The notes: generated from the sequence alone by a model not told the origin. Shown: positions 52,549-62,083, counted from the stretch's first letter. The stretch is DNA of 64,000 nucleotides from Chitinophagaceae bacterium UBA1930 (GCA_002337145.1 DDFK01000001.1:961501-1025500), one strand, 5' to 3'. Translations and numbers: made by a program.

Positions 52549-52630
52549 AATTGTAAGCATGGAGAGAAACTTGTTTCTTATTGAACATTATTTTTCTACG
52601 GGATGTTCTTTCGCATACTTTGCCCAGGCT
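52446..52630. repeat. Left copy of a near-identical 185-base duplication
   Basis: This stretch spans the start of A1, the gap and the end of A2. It matches 54070-54254 (the start of A3 to the end of A4) at nearly every base, at a constant offset of 1624 bases. The rest of the genes is more diverged, so the junction is either young or kept alike by gene conversion. Confidence 0.8.
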
Positions 52631-53361
52631 TTGAAAACCTTTTGCTCTTTGGCCGTAAGCGTGTCGGCTAAATACAAGATATCGTTTACCAAATGAAACT
52701 CATTAGGAACTATCATATCCCAACGTTTTACAGGGCAGCCTACCCTATCACTAAGCCACTTTGTTTGTGAGAACAAAGGCGGCACTTTACCGTTACAATC
52801 AAGATAGGAAATAAAATATCTTGTTACTAATTTGTTTTTAATTGTGTCTCTACGGTAATCGATTTCTTTAAATCTTTTATAGTTCACACCAGCAATAATA
52901 CTATCATTAGCAGGCTTGAGAGCAGAGCGATTAGCATCCCAAGGAGACATATCTCCCCAAAAGTTAACTATGCTACCTTTTATAGAATCAGGCTGAGTGT
53001 ATTTTCGAATTAAAGTAGCCGTATCTGAAAAAGACGAGAACACATAAAACCCTCTATTGGGCAAATCTATAAAAGTAAATTCCCAAGGAAAATGTGCCCA
53101 AGTAGTTTCATAAGTTGTATCGTTCATATAAAACTGAACCAAAAAGGTTTCTTCAATTATCAAACTGTCCTTGTACCATATTATGGGGTCTTTCTGATAT
53201 TTGATTGTGTCCATATTACCTGTTTCATTATCGTAGCCACGCATTATGAAGCTTAGCTTGCCACAGGCTGGAGGAACATTTTTATTTATCTTTTTTGAAG
53301 TTGAACATGACAACAAAAAAGTCAAAACACATATAAATAAATAAAACCACCTATTCCACAT
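52588..53361 (-). CDS. Tandem lipoprotein paralogue A2
   Basis: A 257-residue lipoprotein: a signal peptide (FYLFICVLTFLLSC) and the same mature plan as A1, with CGKLSFIMRGYDNETGNMD, YEFTFIDLP-type FTFIDLPNRGFYVFSSFSDTA, SIVNFWGDMSP and a terminal KVFKAWAKYAKEHPVEK. It differs mainly in the variable middle (about 140-220). CPVKRWD is kept, so the Cys pair may form a disulfide in the periplasm or at the cell surface. It lies 27 bases upstream of A1. Confidence 0.75.
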   Translation of the reverse strand: MWNRWFYLFICVLTFLLSCSTSKKINKNVPPACGKLSFIMRGYDNETGNMDTIKYQKDPIIWYKDSLIIEETFLVQFYMNDTTYETTWAHFPWEFTFIDLPNRGFYVFSSFSDTATLIRKYTQPDSIKGSIVNFWGDMSPWDANRSALKPANDSIIAGVNYKRFKEIDYRRDTIKNKLVTRYFISYLDCNGKVPPLFSQTKWLSDRVGCPVKRWDMIVPNEFHLVNDILYLADTLTAKEQKVFKAWAKYAKEHPVEK

Positions 53362-53398
53362 AATTCAAAATATCAAGAAGTTCATTTCGTATTACTCG

Positions 53399-54172
53399 TC
53401 ACTTTTCTACAGGATGCTCTTTCGCATATTTCGCCCAGGCATTGAATATCTTTTCTTCCTTGAGAGTGAGAGTGTCTGACAAGTATTGTATTTCTGTTAC
53501 TAAACGAACCCCTTCACCAATTACAAAGCGATCAGTTCGCTTTACAGGACAAAATTTATGTTTTTCACTTAACCCTTTATCTAAGGTCATTATTGGAGGC
53601 TTATTCGTATCACAAGTTAAATAAGCAACACTATATACTGGTAATGGGTCTTTTGATCGACTTATGTCTAATACATATTCCACTTTTTGGAACATCTCAT
53701 ACCTAATGTTATCAATAACTGTATCTCTTTGTCTTTTAATTTCACTATCGTTAAAAGATGAAGGCAACCCCCAAAAGTTTGCTAGATTTCCCTTTATAGA
53801 ATCTGCTTGCGTATATTTTCTAATTAAAATAGCGGTATCTGAAAAAGAAGAAAACACGTAAAAGTTTCTACTGGGTAGGTCTATAAAAGTAATTTCCCAA
53901 GGATAAATTTGCCCTATTTTATTTCCAAAAATATCTGTTTCAATTTCTACACGAAAGGTTTCCTCAACAATTAAACTATCTCTATAATAAATCAATGGGT
54001 CTTGTTGATATCTAACTGTGTTCATCACATTGGCCGTACTATCATATACACGCTTAGTAAAACTTAATTTGCCACATGACTTAGAAATTACGTTGCTTGC
54101 TATTTTTGTGGTTGAACAAGACATTGAAAGTATCAAAGTACACAACAACAAAAAGCAATATCTATTCCGCAT
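53399..54172 (-). CDS. Tandem lipoprotein paralogue A3
   Basis: A 257-residue lipoprotein from the ATG at 54172. Its signal peptide is nearly the same as A1 (RYCFLLLCTLILSMSC). The mature part has CGKLSFTKRVYDSTANVMN, WEITFIDLPSRNFYVFSSFSDTA, NLANFWGLPSSFND, CPVKRTDRF and the terminal NAWAKYAKEHPVEK. The region between the conserved blocks is divergent, which fits selection for different partners. It shares the duplication with A1. Confidence 0.75.
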   Translation of the reverse strand: MRNRYCFLLLCTLILSMSCSTTKIASNVISKSCGKLSFTKRVYDSTANVMNTVRYQQDPLIYYRDSLIVEETFRVEIETDIFGNKIGQIYPWEITFIDLPSRNFYVFSSFSDTAILIRKYTQADSIKGNLANFWGLPSSFNDSEIKRQRDTVIDNIRYEMFQKVEYVLDISRSKDPLPVYSVAYLTCDTNKPPIMTLDKGLSEKHKFCPVKRTDRFVIGEGVRLVTEIQYLSDTLTLKEEKIFNAWAKYAKEHPVEK

Positions 54173-54254
54173 AATTGTAAGCATGGAGAGAAACTTGTTT
54201 CTTATTGAACATTACTTTTCTACCGGATGCCCTTTCGCATACTTTGCCCAGGCT
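54070..54254. repeat. Right copy of the 185-base duplication
   Basis: Counterpart of 52446-52630, covering the start of A3 and the end of A4. The constant offset shows that A1/A2 and A3/A4 arose by tandem duplication of a two-gene unit. Confidence 0.8.
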
Positions 54255-54991
54255 TTAAAGACCTTTTCTTCTTCATCTGTGAGTTTATTTGACAGATACT
54301 GTATCTCAGTTACTAAACGATAATGCTCTCCAACTACAAAACGATCCGTACGTTTCACTGGACATCCCTGTTGTTCGCTGAATTGTTTATCTAAAGTAAA
54401 TAATTGGGGCAAAGCATTGTTACATGCCAAATAAGCAATGGTGCAACTATTTATAGTTTTACTCGAGTAATTAGTTCTATCCTCAACGCTTTCTATTTTT
54501 TTAAACCTTTTATAAGTAAAGCCCTGTATAATGGTATCACCTATTTGTTTGGTATCCTTGTCTTTAAAGAATGAAGGCAATCCCCAAAAGTTAACAATAC
54601 TACCTTTTAACGAGTCCGGTTGCTTATATTTTCTAACCAACGATGCAGTATCAGAAAAAGATGAGAACACATAAAATGCTCTTCGAGGCAAATCAATAAA
54701 TGTAAACTCATATGGTAGGTTCTTCCACAACTGCTCTCCAGTAATGCTATCAACTTTATCGTAATACTGTAAATAAAAAACTTCTTCTATTAGGCAACTG
54801 TCTTTGTACCAGATAATAGGATCTTTTTGATACTTGATTGAATCCATCGTATTAGTGCAATTATTATAATTTTTCATTGCTAAGCAAATCTTACCACTAC
54901 TAATGTTTTTATTATTGTGTTTACTGGTCGAACAAGATGCCAAACAAGAAACAACAATCATTAAAAGAAACCTAAGTATAGGTCTTATCAT
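54212..54991 (-). CDS. Tandem lipoprotein paralogue A4
   Basis: A 259-residue lipoprotein: a signal peptide (RFLLMIVVSCLASC) and the shared mature blocks YEFTFIDLPRRAFYVFSSFSDTAS, GSIVNFWGLPSFF, CPVKRTDRFVVGEHYR and KVFKAWAKYAKGHPVEK. The ATG at 54991 is chosen because it overlaps the stop of the Gly-linker lipoprotein gene as TAATG, the classic coupling arrangement, and gives the same length as its paralogues. The coupling argues that array and Gly-linker protein are made together. Confidence 0.78.
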   Translation of the reverse strand: MIRPILRFLLMIVVSCLASCSTSKHNNKNISSGKICLAMKNYNNCTNTMDSIKYQKDPIIWYKDSCLIEEVFYLQYYDKVDSITGEQLWKNLPYEFTFIDLPRRAFYVFSSFSDTASLVRKYKQPDSLKGSIVNFWGLPSFFKDKDTKQIGDTIIQGFTYKRFKKIESVEDRTNYSSKTINSCTIAYLACNNALPQLFTLDKQFSEQQGCPVKRTDRFVVGEHYRLVTEIQYLSNKLTDEEEKVFKAWAKYAKGHPVEK

Positions 54992-56199
54992 TATGGGAAT
55001 AAGGTTGATCCTTTCCATGAGTGTAATTTTTCTCTTATAATAATATTCGGATAAGGTGCATTAATAGGGTAATTTACTATACCACTAATTTTAGCATTTG
55101 CTCTTACTGAATCACCCGATACATTTCCAGCCCAGCCTGATTGTGACCAAGTTGCTGGATAATAGCTAGACCCTATATCTATAAAACTTAAAGAATGTGT
55201 AATTGAACCAATTTTATTTTGACTAGGATTATTTATTGCCTTTAAACCAGTAAAATTTTCTGTTGACCACAGATCCCAAGATGGGGCTCCATTTGGTGAT
55301 TTGCTAACTCTCCAAGTTGAAATATCACTTGCAGGCTCAAATACATCATCGCTCTCCGGATGCATTGGTCCGCCACCCGGCACCGTGCCACCAGGTACAC
55401 CAATCACTACCCCGCCATTACCCGTTCCGGGGCCGCCGGGATTGGAAGGGTTGGATCCTCCGCCAGTACCACCACTGCAATCCGTATATAAAAATGTGTA
55501 GGTGGTGTTCATCAGCTCACCGGTCAACTGGTCGTACCAATCGGTTGCTTCATAATAATCTACGCAGGATACAGGTGTTTCCCTTGCCAATTGGCTATTG
55601 CCTGCCAATGCTTTTATGTTCTGCTTTGCATCAACACTTGTAACCCTGTACAGTTTATCGTTCCTGTATTCCATCTCAAAACTGACCCTGTCCATATCCT
55701 TTAAGGTAATGTATGTAAACACACCCGTATAGTCCCTGAAGTTATAAAAGTCGTGCAGGGCGTTTACTGGCATGGGTATTTTGACTGGGCTATTGGGCAT
55801 TGCATACTGCATCAGGTTGCCTTCGGTAATATTGCCGTTTACATCTATCCTGGCTACAAAGTAACTCGTAACAGGTTTGCCTTTGTTTGCTTTAATTTCC
55901 ATGCCTTCGCTAATGGGCACTATTATAAACTTCTTGCCCAGCCGCAGGTCCTCTACCCATAAACTTTTTGTATGCAGGTTGTTCTTTAAGTTTTCCAGGT
56001 TATCCTTCCTATCCTTTCGGGTAGTGGCTGCAATTTGTTTGTCTAGCCAAACATGTATTTTGGTTGCCATGCCACGTCCGTTAAAGTCCTGTACCGCAGT
56101 TGGCAGTTCGTTTTTTTGGCATGCGTTAAAAAGCATTGCTAAAACAACCATTATACATGCACCTATTGGCTTTTTTGTTTTTGGCAGTGTAGCTTTCAT
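54991..56199 (-). CDS. Gly-linker lipoprotein heading the paralogue array
   Basis: A 402-residue lipoprotein: a signal peptide and lipobox LAMLFNAC (Cys near 27), an N-terminal domain of about 215 residues, then a Gly/Pro/Asn linker (about 245-285: SGGTGGGSNPSNPGGPGTGN) and a unique C-terminal tip (about 290-402). The layout parallels the 23500 lipoprotein: conserved lead, CSGG-type linker, variable tip. This is typical of exported proteins with swapped effector tips. No catalytic motif is recognised in the tip. It is translationally coupled to A4. Confidence 0.72.
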   Translation of the reverse strand: MKATLPKTKKPIGACIMVVLAMLFNACQKNELPTAVQDFNGRGMATKIHVWLDKQIAATTRKDRKDNLENLKNNLHTKSLWVEDLRLGKKFIIVPISEGMEIKANKGKPVTSYFVARIDVNGNITEGNLMQYAMPNSPVKIPMPVNALHDFYNFRDYTGVFTYITLKDMDRVSFEMEYRNDKLYRVTSVDAKQNIKALAGNSQLARETPVSCVDYYEATDWYDQLTGELMNTTYTFLYTDCSGGTGGGSNPSNPGGPGTGNGGVVIGVPGGTVPGGGPMHPESDDVFEPASDISTWRVSKSPNGAPSWDLWSTENFTGLKAINNPSQNKIGSITHSLSFIDIGSSYYPATWSQSGWAGNVSGDSVRANAKISGIVNYPINAPYPNIIIREKLHSWKGSTLFP

Positions 56200-56361
56200 T
56201 GTTGTAGGGATTTGGTTAATTAAAAGATATTTACTACAACAGTACTACTAATCCATAGAATAGTATTATCAATAATTACTATTTATTACTAGTATAAATA
56301 CTAGTTTTTCTAGTTATAGAATTAATACTACATTACAATTTCCCTAAATGTCTTATTGAAA

Positions 56362-56835
56362 TTACTTGGCCTGCAATGCCTCGTCGTGTTTTATTTTGTC
56401 CCAGTATTTTTTATCAACAACCAGCATCCCAAAGCTTTCACCATCGTGTTTGTGCAAATGTTTATGATGCATTTTATGTGCCCAGCGTATGGCTTTTATA
56501 TAGCGGTTATTACTGCGTGTAAACCATTTGATGCGTTGATGTATGATTACTTCATGCACCAGAAAATAAGCAAGGCCATACAATGCAATACCAAAACCTA
56601 TACCCGCAACCCAATAAACATTATGTTGTAAACCCAGCATGATGCAAAGCCAACTGGGTATGGCGAAAATCAAAAAGAAGGCATCGTTTTTTTCAAGCAA
56701 ATGGCCAGTGGGCTGATGGTGGTCGCGATGCAGGTACCATAAAAAACCATGCATGATGTATTTATGGGTGAGCCAAGTGATGGCTTCCATTAAACAGAAC
56801 ATGAGCAATGCAACAATGAGGGTTATCCATATCAT
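56362..56835 (-). CDS. crtZ: Beta-carotene hydroxylase CrtZ
   Basis: A 157-residue membrane di-iron hydroxylase that adds 3-hydroxyl groups to beta-ionone rings. The histidine motifs are all present: HKYIMHG, HRDHH, HEVIIHQR and HKMHHKH. About four membrane helices are seen. It overlaps the upstream cruF-like gene by four bases (ATGA) and is the last gene of the carotenoid operon. Confidence 0.94.
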   Translation of the reverse strand: MIWITLIVALLMFCLMEAITWLTHKYIMHGFLWYLHRDHHQPTGHLLEKNDAFFLIFAIPSWLCIMLGLQHNVYWVAGIGFGIALYGLAYFLVHEVIIHQRIKWFTRSNNRYIKAIRWAHKMHHKHLHKHDGESFGMLVVDKKYWDKIKHDEALQAK

Positions 56836-57515
56836 AAAAAAGACCTTAGTATAAGAAAGAACAGCAACTGGATAATCAGCAAATGTAAAGCGAAAGGGTT
56901 TGTTTTATTGAAAGGCATTAACCTGAAAACAATCAATAATATGGCACTGATGACAAACCAACAGGCATAATTGAAGAAAGGCACTTGGTTATTGGTCCAT
57001 TGCCAGAATCCCAGTTTAATTGCAACAGGTTCCATGATATAATCGAACGTAGTTGCCAGTAATGCCCCATCAATAATCAATGAAACAAACTGTAGCCATG
57101 ATGGAAGTGCAGTACCTGTTGCTGCCGACTTTGCCACTACCCGGCCATGCAGCTGTTGCATTACCACTCCGCCACAATAAATGGTTACAAACCATTGCAC
57201 ACCTATCAACAACGGAACCCCGTTAAACTTGTAGCCCATAACATTGCCGTATGTGTAGTTGCCAAACAGGTAGCCCGTATGCACGCCAACTATTTCGGCA
57301 AGCATGCCCATTGCAAAAGCAATAAGTATAAACAGGTAGAAGTAAAGGTTACGTTGTTGTTGTGTGTACACCAAGAGTGCCGACATTAATAACAGGTTTA
57401 GTGGTGTATTGTGTATGAACCAATCTTTATAAGGTGTGGCCAATATACCCACGGCACCACATATATGAAACAGTAAGGCAATAGCTAAAGCTATATTTTT
57501 TCTTTGCCGGTACAT
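56832..57515 (-). CDS. cruF: CruF-like carotenoid biosynthesis protein (DUF422)
   Basis: A 227-residue membrane protein with about six to seven helices. GMLAEIVGVHTGYLFGNYTYG, GVPLLIGVQWFVTIYCG, DYIMEPVAIKLGFWQW and VPFFNYACWF match the DUF422 family, which includes the carotenoid 1'-hydroxylase CruF. It would hydrate the open end of gamma-carotene or lycopene, giving the substrate for the neighbouring CrtD-like enzyme. It is not a CrtY or CrtYcd cyclase by motif. Its start shares bases with the upstream stop at 57515. Confidence 0.82.
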   Translation of the reverse strand: MYRQRKNIALAIALLFHICGAVGILATPYKDWFIHNTPLNLLLMSALLVYTQQQRNLYFYLFILIAFAMGMLAEIVGVHTGYLFGNYTYGNVMGYKFNGVPLLIGVQWFVTIYCGGVVMQQLHGRVVAKSAATGTALPSWLQFVSLIIDGALLATTFDYIMEPVAIKLGFWQWTNNQVPFFNYACWFVISAILLIVFRLMPFNKTNPFALHLLIIQLLFFLILRSFL

Positions 57516-59011
57516 TAATGTTTGTTTGCTTTTTTAAAATCATGCTGCACCAAGCTGGCCATGATTTTTGCACTTTGCAGGCAAAGGGGGATACCACCGC
57601 CCGGGTGCACGCTGCCACCCACAAAATACAGCCCTTTAATTTGGCTGGTAAAATTGGGATGCCGCAAAAAAGCCGCTCCAGCCGTGTTTGACGCAGTGCC
57701 ATATAGCGAACCCCTGTAAGATGATGTGTTGCTTTCAATCAATACAGGGTCCAGTATTTCTTCCGCCTCAATCAAAGGCTCGATATCTGTTTGCAGTACC
57801 CTGTTTATTTTTTCAATGATTGCCTTGCGGTACTGCTGGTTGTTGATAGTCCAATTTTGGCCAACGTTTGCAGGCACATTTATCATTACAAACCAGTTCT
57901 CTTTACCGTTAGGAGCATGTGTACCTTCTTCGCATTTGGAAGTGACATTTATATAAACAGTAGGATCGTTAAATGGTTGCCTTGTTGTAAACAAGGTGTC
58001 AAACTCGGCCTTGTATTGATTGCTGAAGAGGATATTATGCAGGCCCAGTTGCGGGAATCCCTGTTTGATGCCCCAATAAAAAATCAATGCACTACTACTG
58101 CGTTCCTGTTTTAGTAGCTTCTTGCTTTTTGTTTCGTTGCCCAACAAATGCTTATAGGTAAAGTAGACATCCATATTGCTTACCACAACATCGGCATATA
58201 TGTTTTCATTGTTTGCCACAATGCCATGCACTTTGTTGTCGTGCTGAATAATACGTTGCACTGTTGTATCAAAACGGAATTGTACGCCTTTTTTTATTGC
58301 CAGTTCGTATAGGGCTTTTGTAATACTATGCATGCCGCCTTTGGGATAAAAAACACCTTCGTTGTGTTCCACATGCGGAATCAGGGTAAGCATACCTGGG
58401 GCCTTGTAAGGACTGCTGCCATTGTATGTTGCATAGCGGTTAAAAAGCTGCACTGTTTTGGGGTTGCTGAAATGCTTTTCATGCATGGCATTCATTGTGC
58501 CAAACAGGTATTTTCTTTTGGTACGCAGCAATGCCTTGGCAACAGGGGCCTTGAATAATGTTTTCAGTTTGTGCAGCGAATAGTTCAGGAATACCTTGCC
58601 AATATTGTTGTAGATATCTGCTGACTGTTTCAAGTAGCCGGTTAGTGCACCTGCGGGCTCGCCGTGTTTTTGCTGCAGCTCTGTTTCAAACTTTTCAATA
58701 TCTGCAAAAGCGGTTAGCTGTGTGCCATCTTCATAAAAATACTGGCAGCTAACGGGCAACCGTTCGTAACTAAAATAGGCATCCATTGGCTCATTGGCCA
58801 ATGCAAACAGCTCTTCTATATTTTGGGGCTGGGTAAACAGGCTGGGGCCAGTATCAAATGCATAGCCATTTATTTCAATACGTGAAAGCTTGCCGCCGGG
58901 CTGGCCGTTCTTTTCAAACACAGTTACATCAAGCCCCTGTACCGCCAGCCTTATGGCCGATGCAATGCCAGCTATGCCTGCACCAATAACAATTGCTTTT
59001 TTGGAACTCAT
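57515..59011 (-). CDS. crtD: CrtI-family desaturase, probably CrtD (1-hydroxycarotenoid 3,4-desaturase)
   Basis: A 498-residue FAD-dependent enzyme. The dinucleotide fold is IVIGAGIAGIASAIRLA with E-x-N-x-x-P-G-G-K (VFEKNGQPGGK). The C-terminal CrtI signature ends GLYFVGGSVHPGGGIPLCLQSAKIMASL. A second CrtI-family gene lies upstream and is the better phytoene desaturase, and cruF is adjacent, so this copy most likely performs the later 3,4-desaturation. The start shares a base with the idi stop, so the genes are coupled. Confidence 0.8.
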   Translation of the reverse strand: MSSKKAIVIGAGIAGIASAIRLAVQGLDVTVFEKNGQPGGKLSRIEINGYAFDTGPSLFTQPQNIEELFALANEPMDAYFSYERLPVSCQYFYEDGTQLTAFADIEKFETELQQKHGEPAGALTGYLKQSADIYNNIGKVFLNYSLHKLKTLFKAPVAKALLRTKRKYLFGTMNAMHEKHFSNPKTVQLFNRYATYNGSSPYKAPGMLTLIPHVEHNEGVFYPKGGMHSITKALYELAIKKGVQFRFDTTVQRIIQHDNKVHGIVANNENIYADVVVSNMDVYFTYKHLLGNETKSKKLLKQERSSSALIFYWGIKQGFPQLGLHNILFSNQYKAEFDTLFTTRQPFNDPTVYINVTSKCEEGTHAPNGKENWFVMINVPANVGQNWTINNQQYRKAIIEKINRVLQTDIEPLIEAEEILDPVLIESNTSSYRGSLYGTASNTAGAAFLRHPNFTSQIKGLYFVGGSVHPGGGIPLCLQSAKIMASLVQHDFKKANKH

Positions 59012-59535
59012 TATTTAGCTTGTTGTGCTTTCCACCATTCGTTTACTTTTGGAAAAGCAATTAAAAACCATGGGGTATAAAAATAGCCCCTGTTGGCTAC
59101 CGACTCTTCAATGCGTGGCATGGTTGCCCAAACAAATTCTTCCACTTCGTTATAGTCCACATCAAGGTTGCCATCGTAATAACCAACAAACACATGGTCA
59201 AATTCGTGTTCTGTCAACCCATTATCAAATTCTGCCTTATAGGTAAAATCAAAAATTTTCTCCAGCGATGTTTCAATGCCCATTTCTTCTTTCAGCCGCC
59301 TGGTAGCTGCATCAATATTGCTTTCATTGGCACGGGGATGGCTGCAGCAGGCATTGGTCCACATTCCGCCGCAATGGTATTTCTTTAGTGAGCGTTGCTG
59401 CAACAGCATCTCGCCCTTGCTGTTGAAAATAAAAATGCTGAAGGCCCTGTGCAATAGGGCCTGTCTATGGGCTTCAATCTTTTCCATCAGCCCAATCTCG
59501 TTGTCCTGCTCATCCACCAAAATAACCTGCTCCAT
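59011..59535 (-). CDS. idi: Isopentenyl-diphosphate isomerase, type I
   Basis: A 174-residue Nudix-fold enzyme interconverting IPP and DMAPP to supply prenyl precursors. The active-site Cys is in GGMWTNACCSHPR, the metal-binding Glu residues are in ATRRLKEEMGIE, and the catalytic Tyr/Trp are in FYTPWF. Its place between two desaturase genes in the carotenoid operon matches precursor supply for pigment. The stop overlaps the start of the crtD-like gene. Confidence 0.95.
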   Translation of the reverse strand: MEQVILVDEQDNEIGLMEKIEAHRQALLHRAFSIFIFNSKGEMLLQQRSLKKYHCGGMWTNACCSHPRANESNIDAATRRLKEEMGIETSLEKIFDFTYKAEFDNGLTEHEFDHVFVGYYDGNLDVDYNEVEEFVWATMPRIEESVANRGYFYTPWFLIAFPKVNEWWKAQQAK

Positions 59536-59604
59536 TAATAATCACTTGTTGATACCGAAAATAGCAGAAAACAATTTGTTTTACCCGTTTTTGGATAAAC
59601 AAGT

Positions 59605-60447
59605 TTACAATAAGTTGAGTTGGTACCGCAGTTTAGCTTTTAGTACAATAGCCAGTTTGTTATAGTCCGGTATGCGAACCCTTGTTTCCAATACCTTTTC
59701 GGGCTGCATCTTTTTTATTTTCCTGAACAGCGACAAATAATATTTATATGCAACATATACCCCAAACCTGGCCTTGATGGGCAGGTGCAGTATGCCGTTG
59801 TAGGCAGCATCAAAATCCTTTTGTATATCGGCTTCTATTGCTTGTTTGTTATTGCTGGAAAAGTTGCTGAAATCGCAGTTAGGAAAATACATCCGCTCCA
59901 GCCCCACATAATCCGCTTTTACATCACGCAAAAAATTCACTTTCTGAAAGGCGGCACCCAAGCTTTTTGCAGCAGGCCTTAACTGCTCGTACACCTGCCC
60001 GTTGCCTTCACAAAAAACATACAGGCACATTAGCCCAACCACTTCGGCACTTCCATAAATATATGCTTCGTAAGTTGTTTGGTCGTAGTTGCGTTTGCTA
60101 AGGTCCATTTCCATGCTCAACAAAAAAGCATCAATGAGTTTCCTGTCAATGGCATACGCATTTACAGTTCGTTGAAAGCTGTGCAATATGGGGTTGATGC
60201 TGATGCCACGGTCTATGGCGTCGTAAGTGGCCTGCTTAAATTCGCGTAGCAAGACAGTCTTGTCATGCTCATGAAAGGTGTCCACTATTTCATCGGCAAA
60301 ACGCACAAATCCATAAATATTATGTATAGGCTGCCGCAGGCTTTTGTGCAATAGGTTTATGGCCGAAGAAAAACTGGTACTGTAGTTCTCGGTTGTATTG
60401 CGGCTGCAATCCTCACTAATTTTATTAAACAACCCAATGTTGGTCAT
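59605..60447 (-). CDS. crtB: Phytoene synthase CrtB
   Basis: A 280-residue enzyme of the squalene/phytoene synthase family that condenses two GGPP molecules to phytoene. The first Asp-rich motif is FVRFADEIVDT and the second LRDVKADY in QKVNFLRDVKAD; YSTSF near the start is also conserved. The frame is open to 60540, but the ATG at 60447 gives the canonical start and length. It lies between crtI and idi. Confidence 0.93.
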   Translation of the reverse strand: MTNIGLFNKISEDCSRNTTENYSTSFSSAINLLHKSLRQPIHNIYGFVRFADEIVDTFHEHDKTVLLREFKQATYDAIDRGISINPILHSFQRTVNAYAIDRKLIDAFLLSMEMDLSKRNYDQTTYEAYIYGSAEVVGLMCLYVFCEGNGQVYEQLRPAAKSLGAAFQKVNFLRDVKADYVGLERMYFPNCDFSNFSSNNKQAIEADIQKDFDAAYNGILHLPIKARFGVYVAYKYYLSLFRKIKKMQPEKVLETRVRIPDYNKLAIVLKAKLRYQLNLL

Positions 60448-60592
60448 TGCGTAAATATATTTTATGTTCCCAACTTTATGGCATCCATCGGCTTTACTGG
60501 TCCCAATAGCTATCTGTAACACACCCATCAACACAGGCATGGGTACTGGGCTTTTGGCTAAACGTATGTCCCGTTGTAGTTTGCCTGTACCA

Positions 60593-62083
60593 CTAACCCA
60601 AATACTTCATCACTTCCTTTGCTACCACTTCGCCGCTAATCAAACTAGGCGGCACACCCGGCCCCGGTACGGTTAGCTGCCCCGTGTAAAAAAGATTGCT
60701 TACTTTTTTGCTACGGCAGCTGGGCTTCAAGATACTTGTCTGCATTAATGTATTGGCAAGCCCATAGGCATTGCCTTTAAATGCATTGTATTCATGTACG
60801 AAATCGCTGTGTGCAAAGGTTTTTTTATAAACAATATATTGGGCAATTGGTTCGCCCAAGTGGCGTTCCATACGTGCAATAATCATTTCAAAATATTTTT
60901 CACGCAGTGCTTCCGTATCATTTTCCAGTCCTGCTGCAACGGGTATCAACAAAAATAGGTTCTCACAGCCATCCGGTGCTACCGTTGCATCCGTTACGGA
61001 AGTTGCACTTACATAAAACAAGGGATTGCTGGGCCATTGTTTTGTGTTGTAGATCTCTTTGCCATGCACGTCAAAACTGGTATCAAAAAAAAGGGAGTGG
61101 TGCCTGATGTTGGTCAGCTTCCTGTTCAGTCCAATATAGTACAACAGGCAGCTTGGGGCCATGGTCCTTTTGTTCCAATACGTATCGGAATAGCTTCTGT
61201 ATTGTTTGGGCAACAATCCTGTTTCTATAAAATGATAGTCGGCACCACCAATAACCACATCTGCTGCAAAATTGTTTACCGTTGCATGTTGGGTGTTGAA
61301 GGTTTTTACCGATTGGGCAATGCCCTTTTCAATAACGATTTCCTGCACGTTTTCATTGAAGCGGAATTCTACACCAAGCTCAACTGCCAAGCTGTACATG
61401 GCTTGCACAATACTGTACATACCATTTTGGGGATACCATGTGCCTCCTTTTATGTCGGCATGGTTCATCAGGCTGTACAGGGCAGGTATCTTTTCTGGCA
61501 ATGCCCCCAAAAACAGAACAGGGAACTCCAGTAACTCTTTCAATTTCGGATGGTTGAAATGCTTTGCCACATGGCTTTTCATGGAATTGAAGACATCCAG
61601 TTTCATCAATCCTTTCAACAGATCCCAATCCAGAAATTCTGTTAGGGATTGTCCGGGCCTGTGTACCAGCTTATTCATTGCCACATTGTACTTATATGCC
61701 GCTTCGTCCAAAAATTTATCCAATGCATTGCCGCTGCCCTGTTCAATTGATTCAAACAATGTTTTCAATTCATTGTAATCGGCCGGTATGTCCATTGGGC
61801 CATCACTCCAGTAAATGCGGTACGATGGCGATAAGCGTTGCAGTTGATAATAGTCAGCTACATGTTTTCCAAACTGGTTGAAATACCTTTCAAACACATC
61901 GGGCATCCAGTACCAGCTTGGACCCATATCGAACGTGAAGCCATTGGCCTTCATTTGCCTTGCCCTGCCGCCTGGCGTGGCGTGTTTTTCAAGCAGGGTT
62001 ACTTTGTGCCCGGCTTTTGCCATGAATGAAGCAGCAGACAAACCTGCAAAACCTGCACCTATAACAATTATTTGTTTACCCAT
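60593..62083 (-). CDS. crtI: Phytoene desaturase CrtI
   Basis: A 496-residue FAD enzyme converting phytoene to lycopene. Seen: IIVIGAGFAGLSAASFMAKAGHKVTLLEKHATPGGRA at the start, FDMGPSWYWMPDVFERYF, LEFPVLFLGALPEKIPALYSLMNH, and a terminal NLFYTGQLTVPGPGVPPSLISGEVVAKEV. These match bacterial CrtI along the full length. It leads the carotenoid cluster, 47 bases downstream of the ECF sigma gene. Confidence 0.94.
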   Translation of the reverse strand: MGKQIIVIGAGFAGLSAASFMAKAGHKVTLLEKHATPGGRARQMKANGFTFDMGPSWYWMPDVFERYFNQFGKHVADYYQLQRLSPSYRIYWSDGPMDIPADYNELKTLFESIEQGSGNALDKFLDEAAYKYNVAMNKLVHRPGQSLTEFLDWDLLKGLMKLDVFNSMKSHVAKHFNHPKLKELLEFPVLFLGALPEKIPALYSLMNHADIKGGTWYPQNGMYSIVQAMYSLAVELGVEFRFNENVQEIVIEKGIAQSVKTFNTQHATVNNFAADVVIGGADYHFIETGLLPKQYRSYSDTYWNKRTMAPSCLLYYIGLNRKLTNIRHHSLFFDTSFDVHGKEIYNTKQWPSNPLFYVSATSVTDATVAPDGCENLFLLIPVAAGLENDTEALREKYFEMIIARMERHLGEPIAQYIVYKKTFAHSDFVHEYNAFKGNAYGLANTLMQTSILKPSCRSKKVSNLFYTGQLTVPGPGVPPSLISGEVVAKEVMKYLG

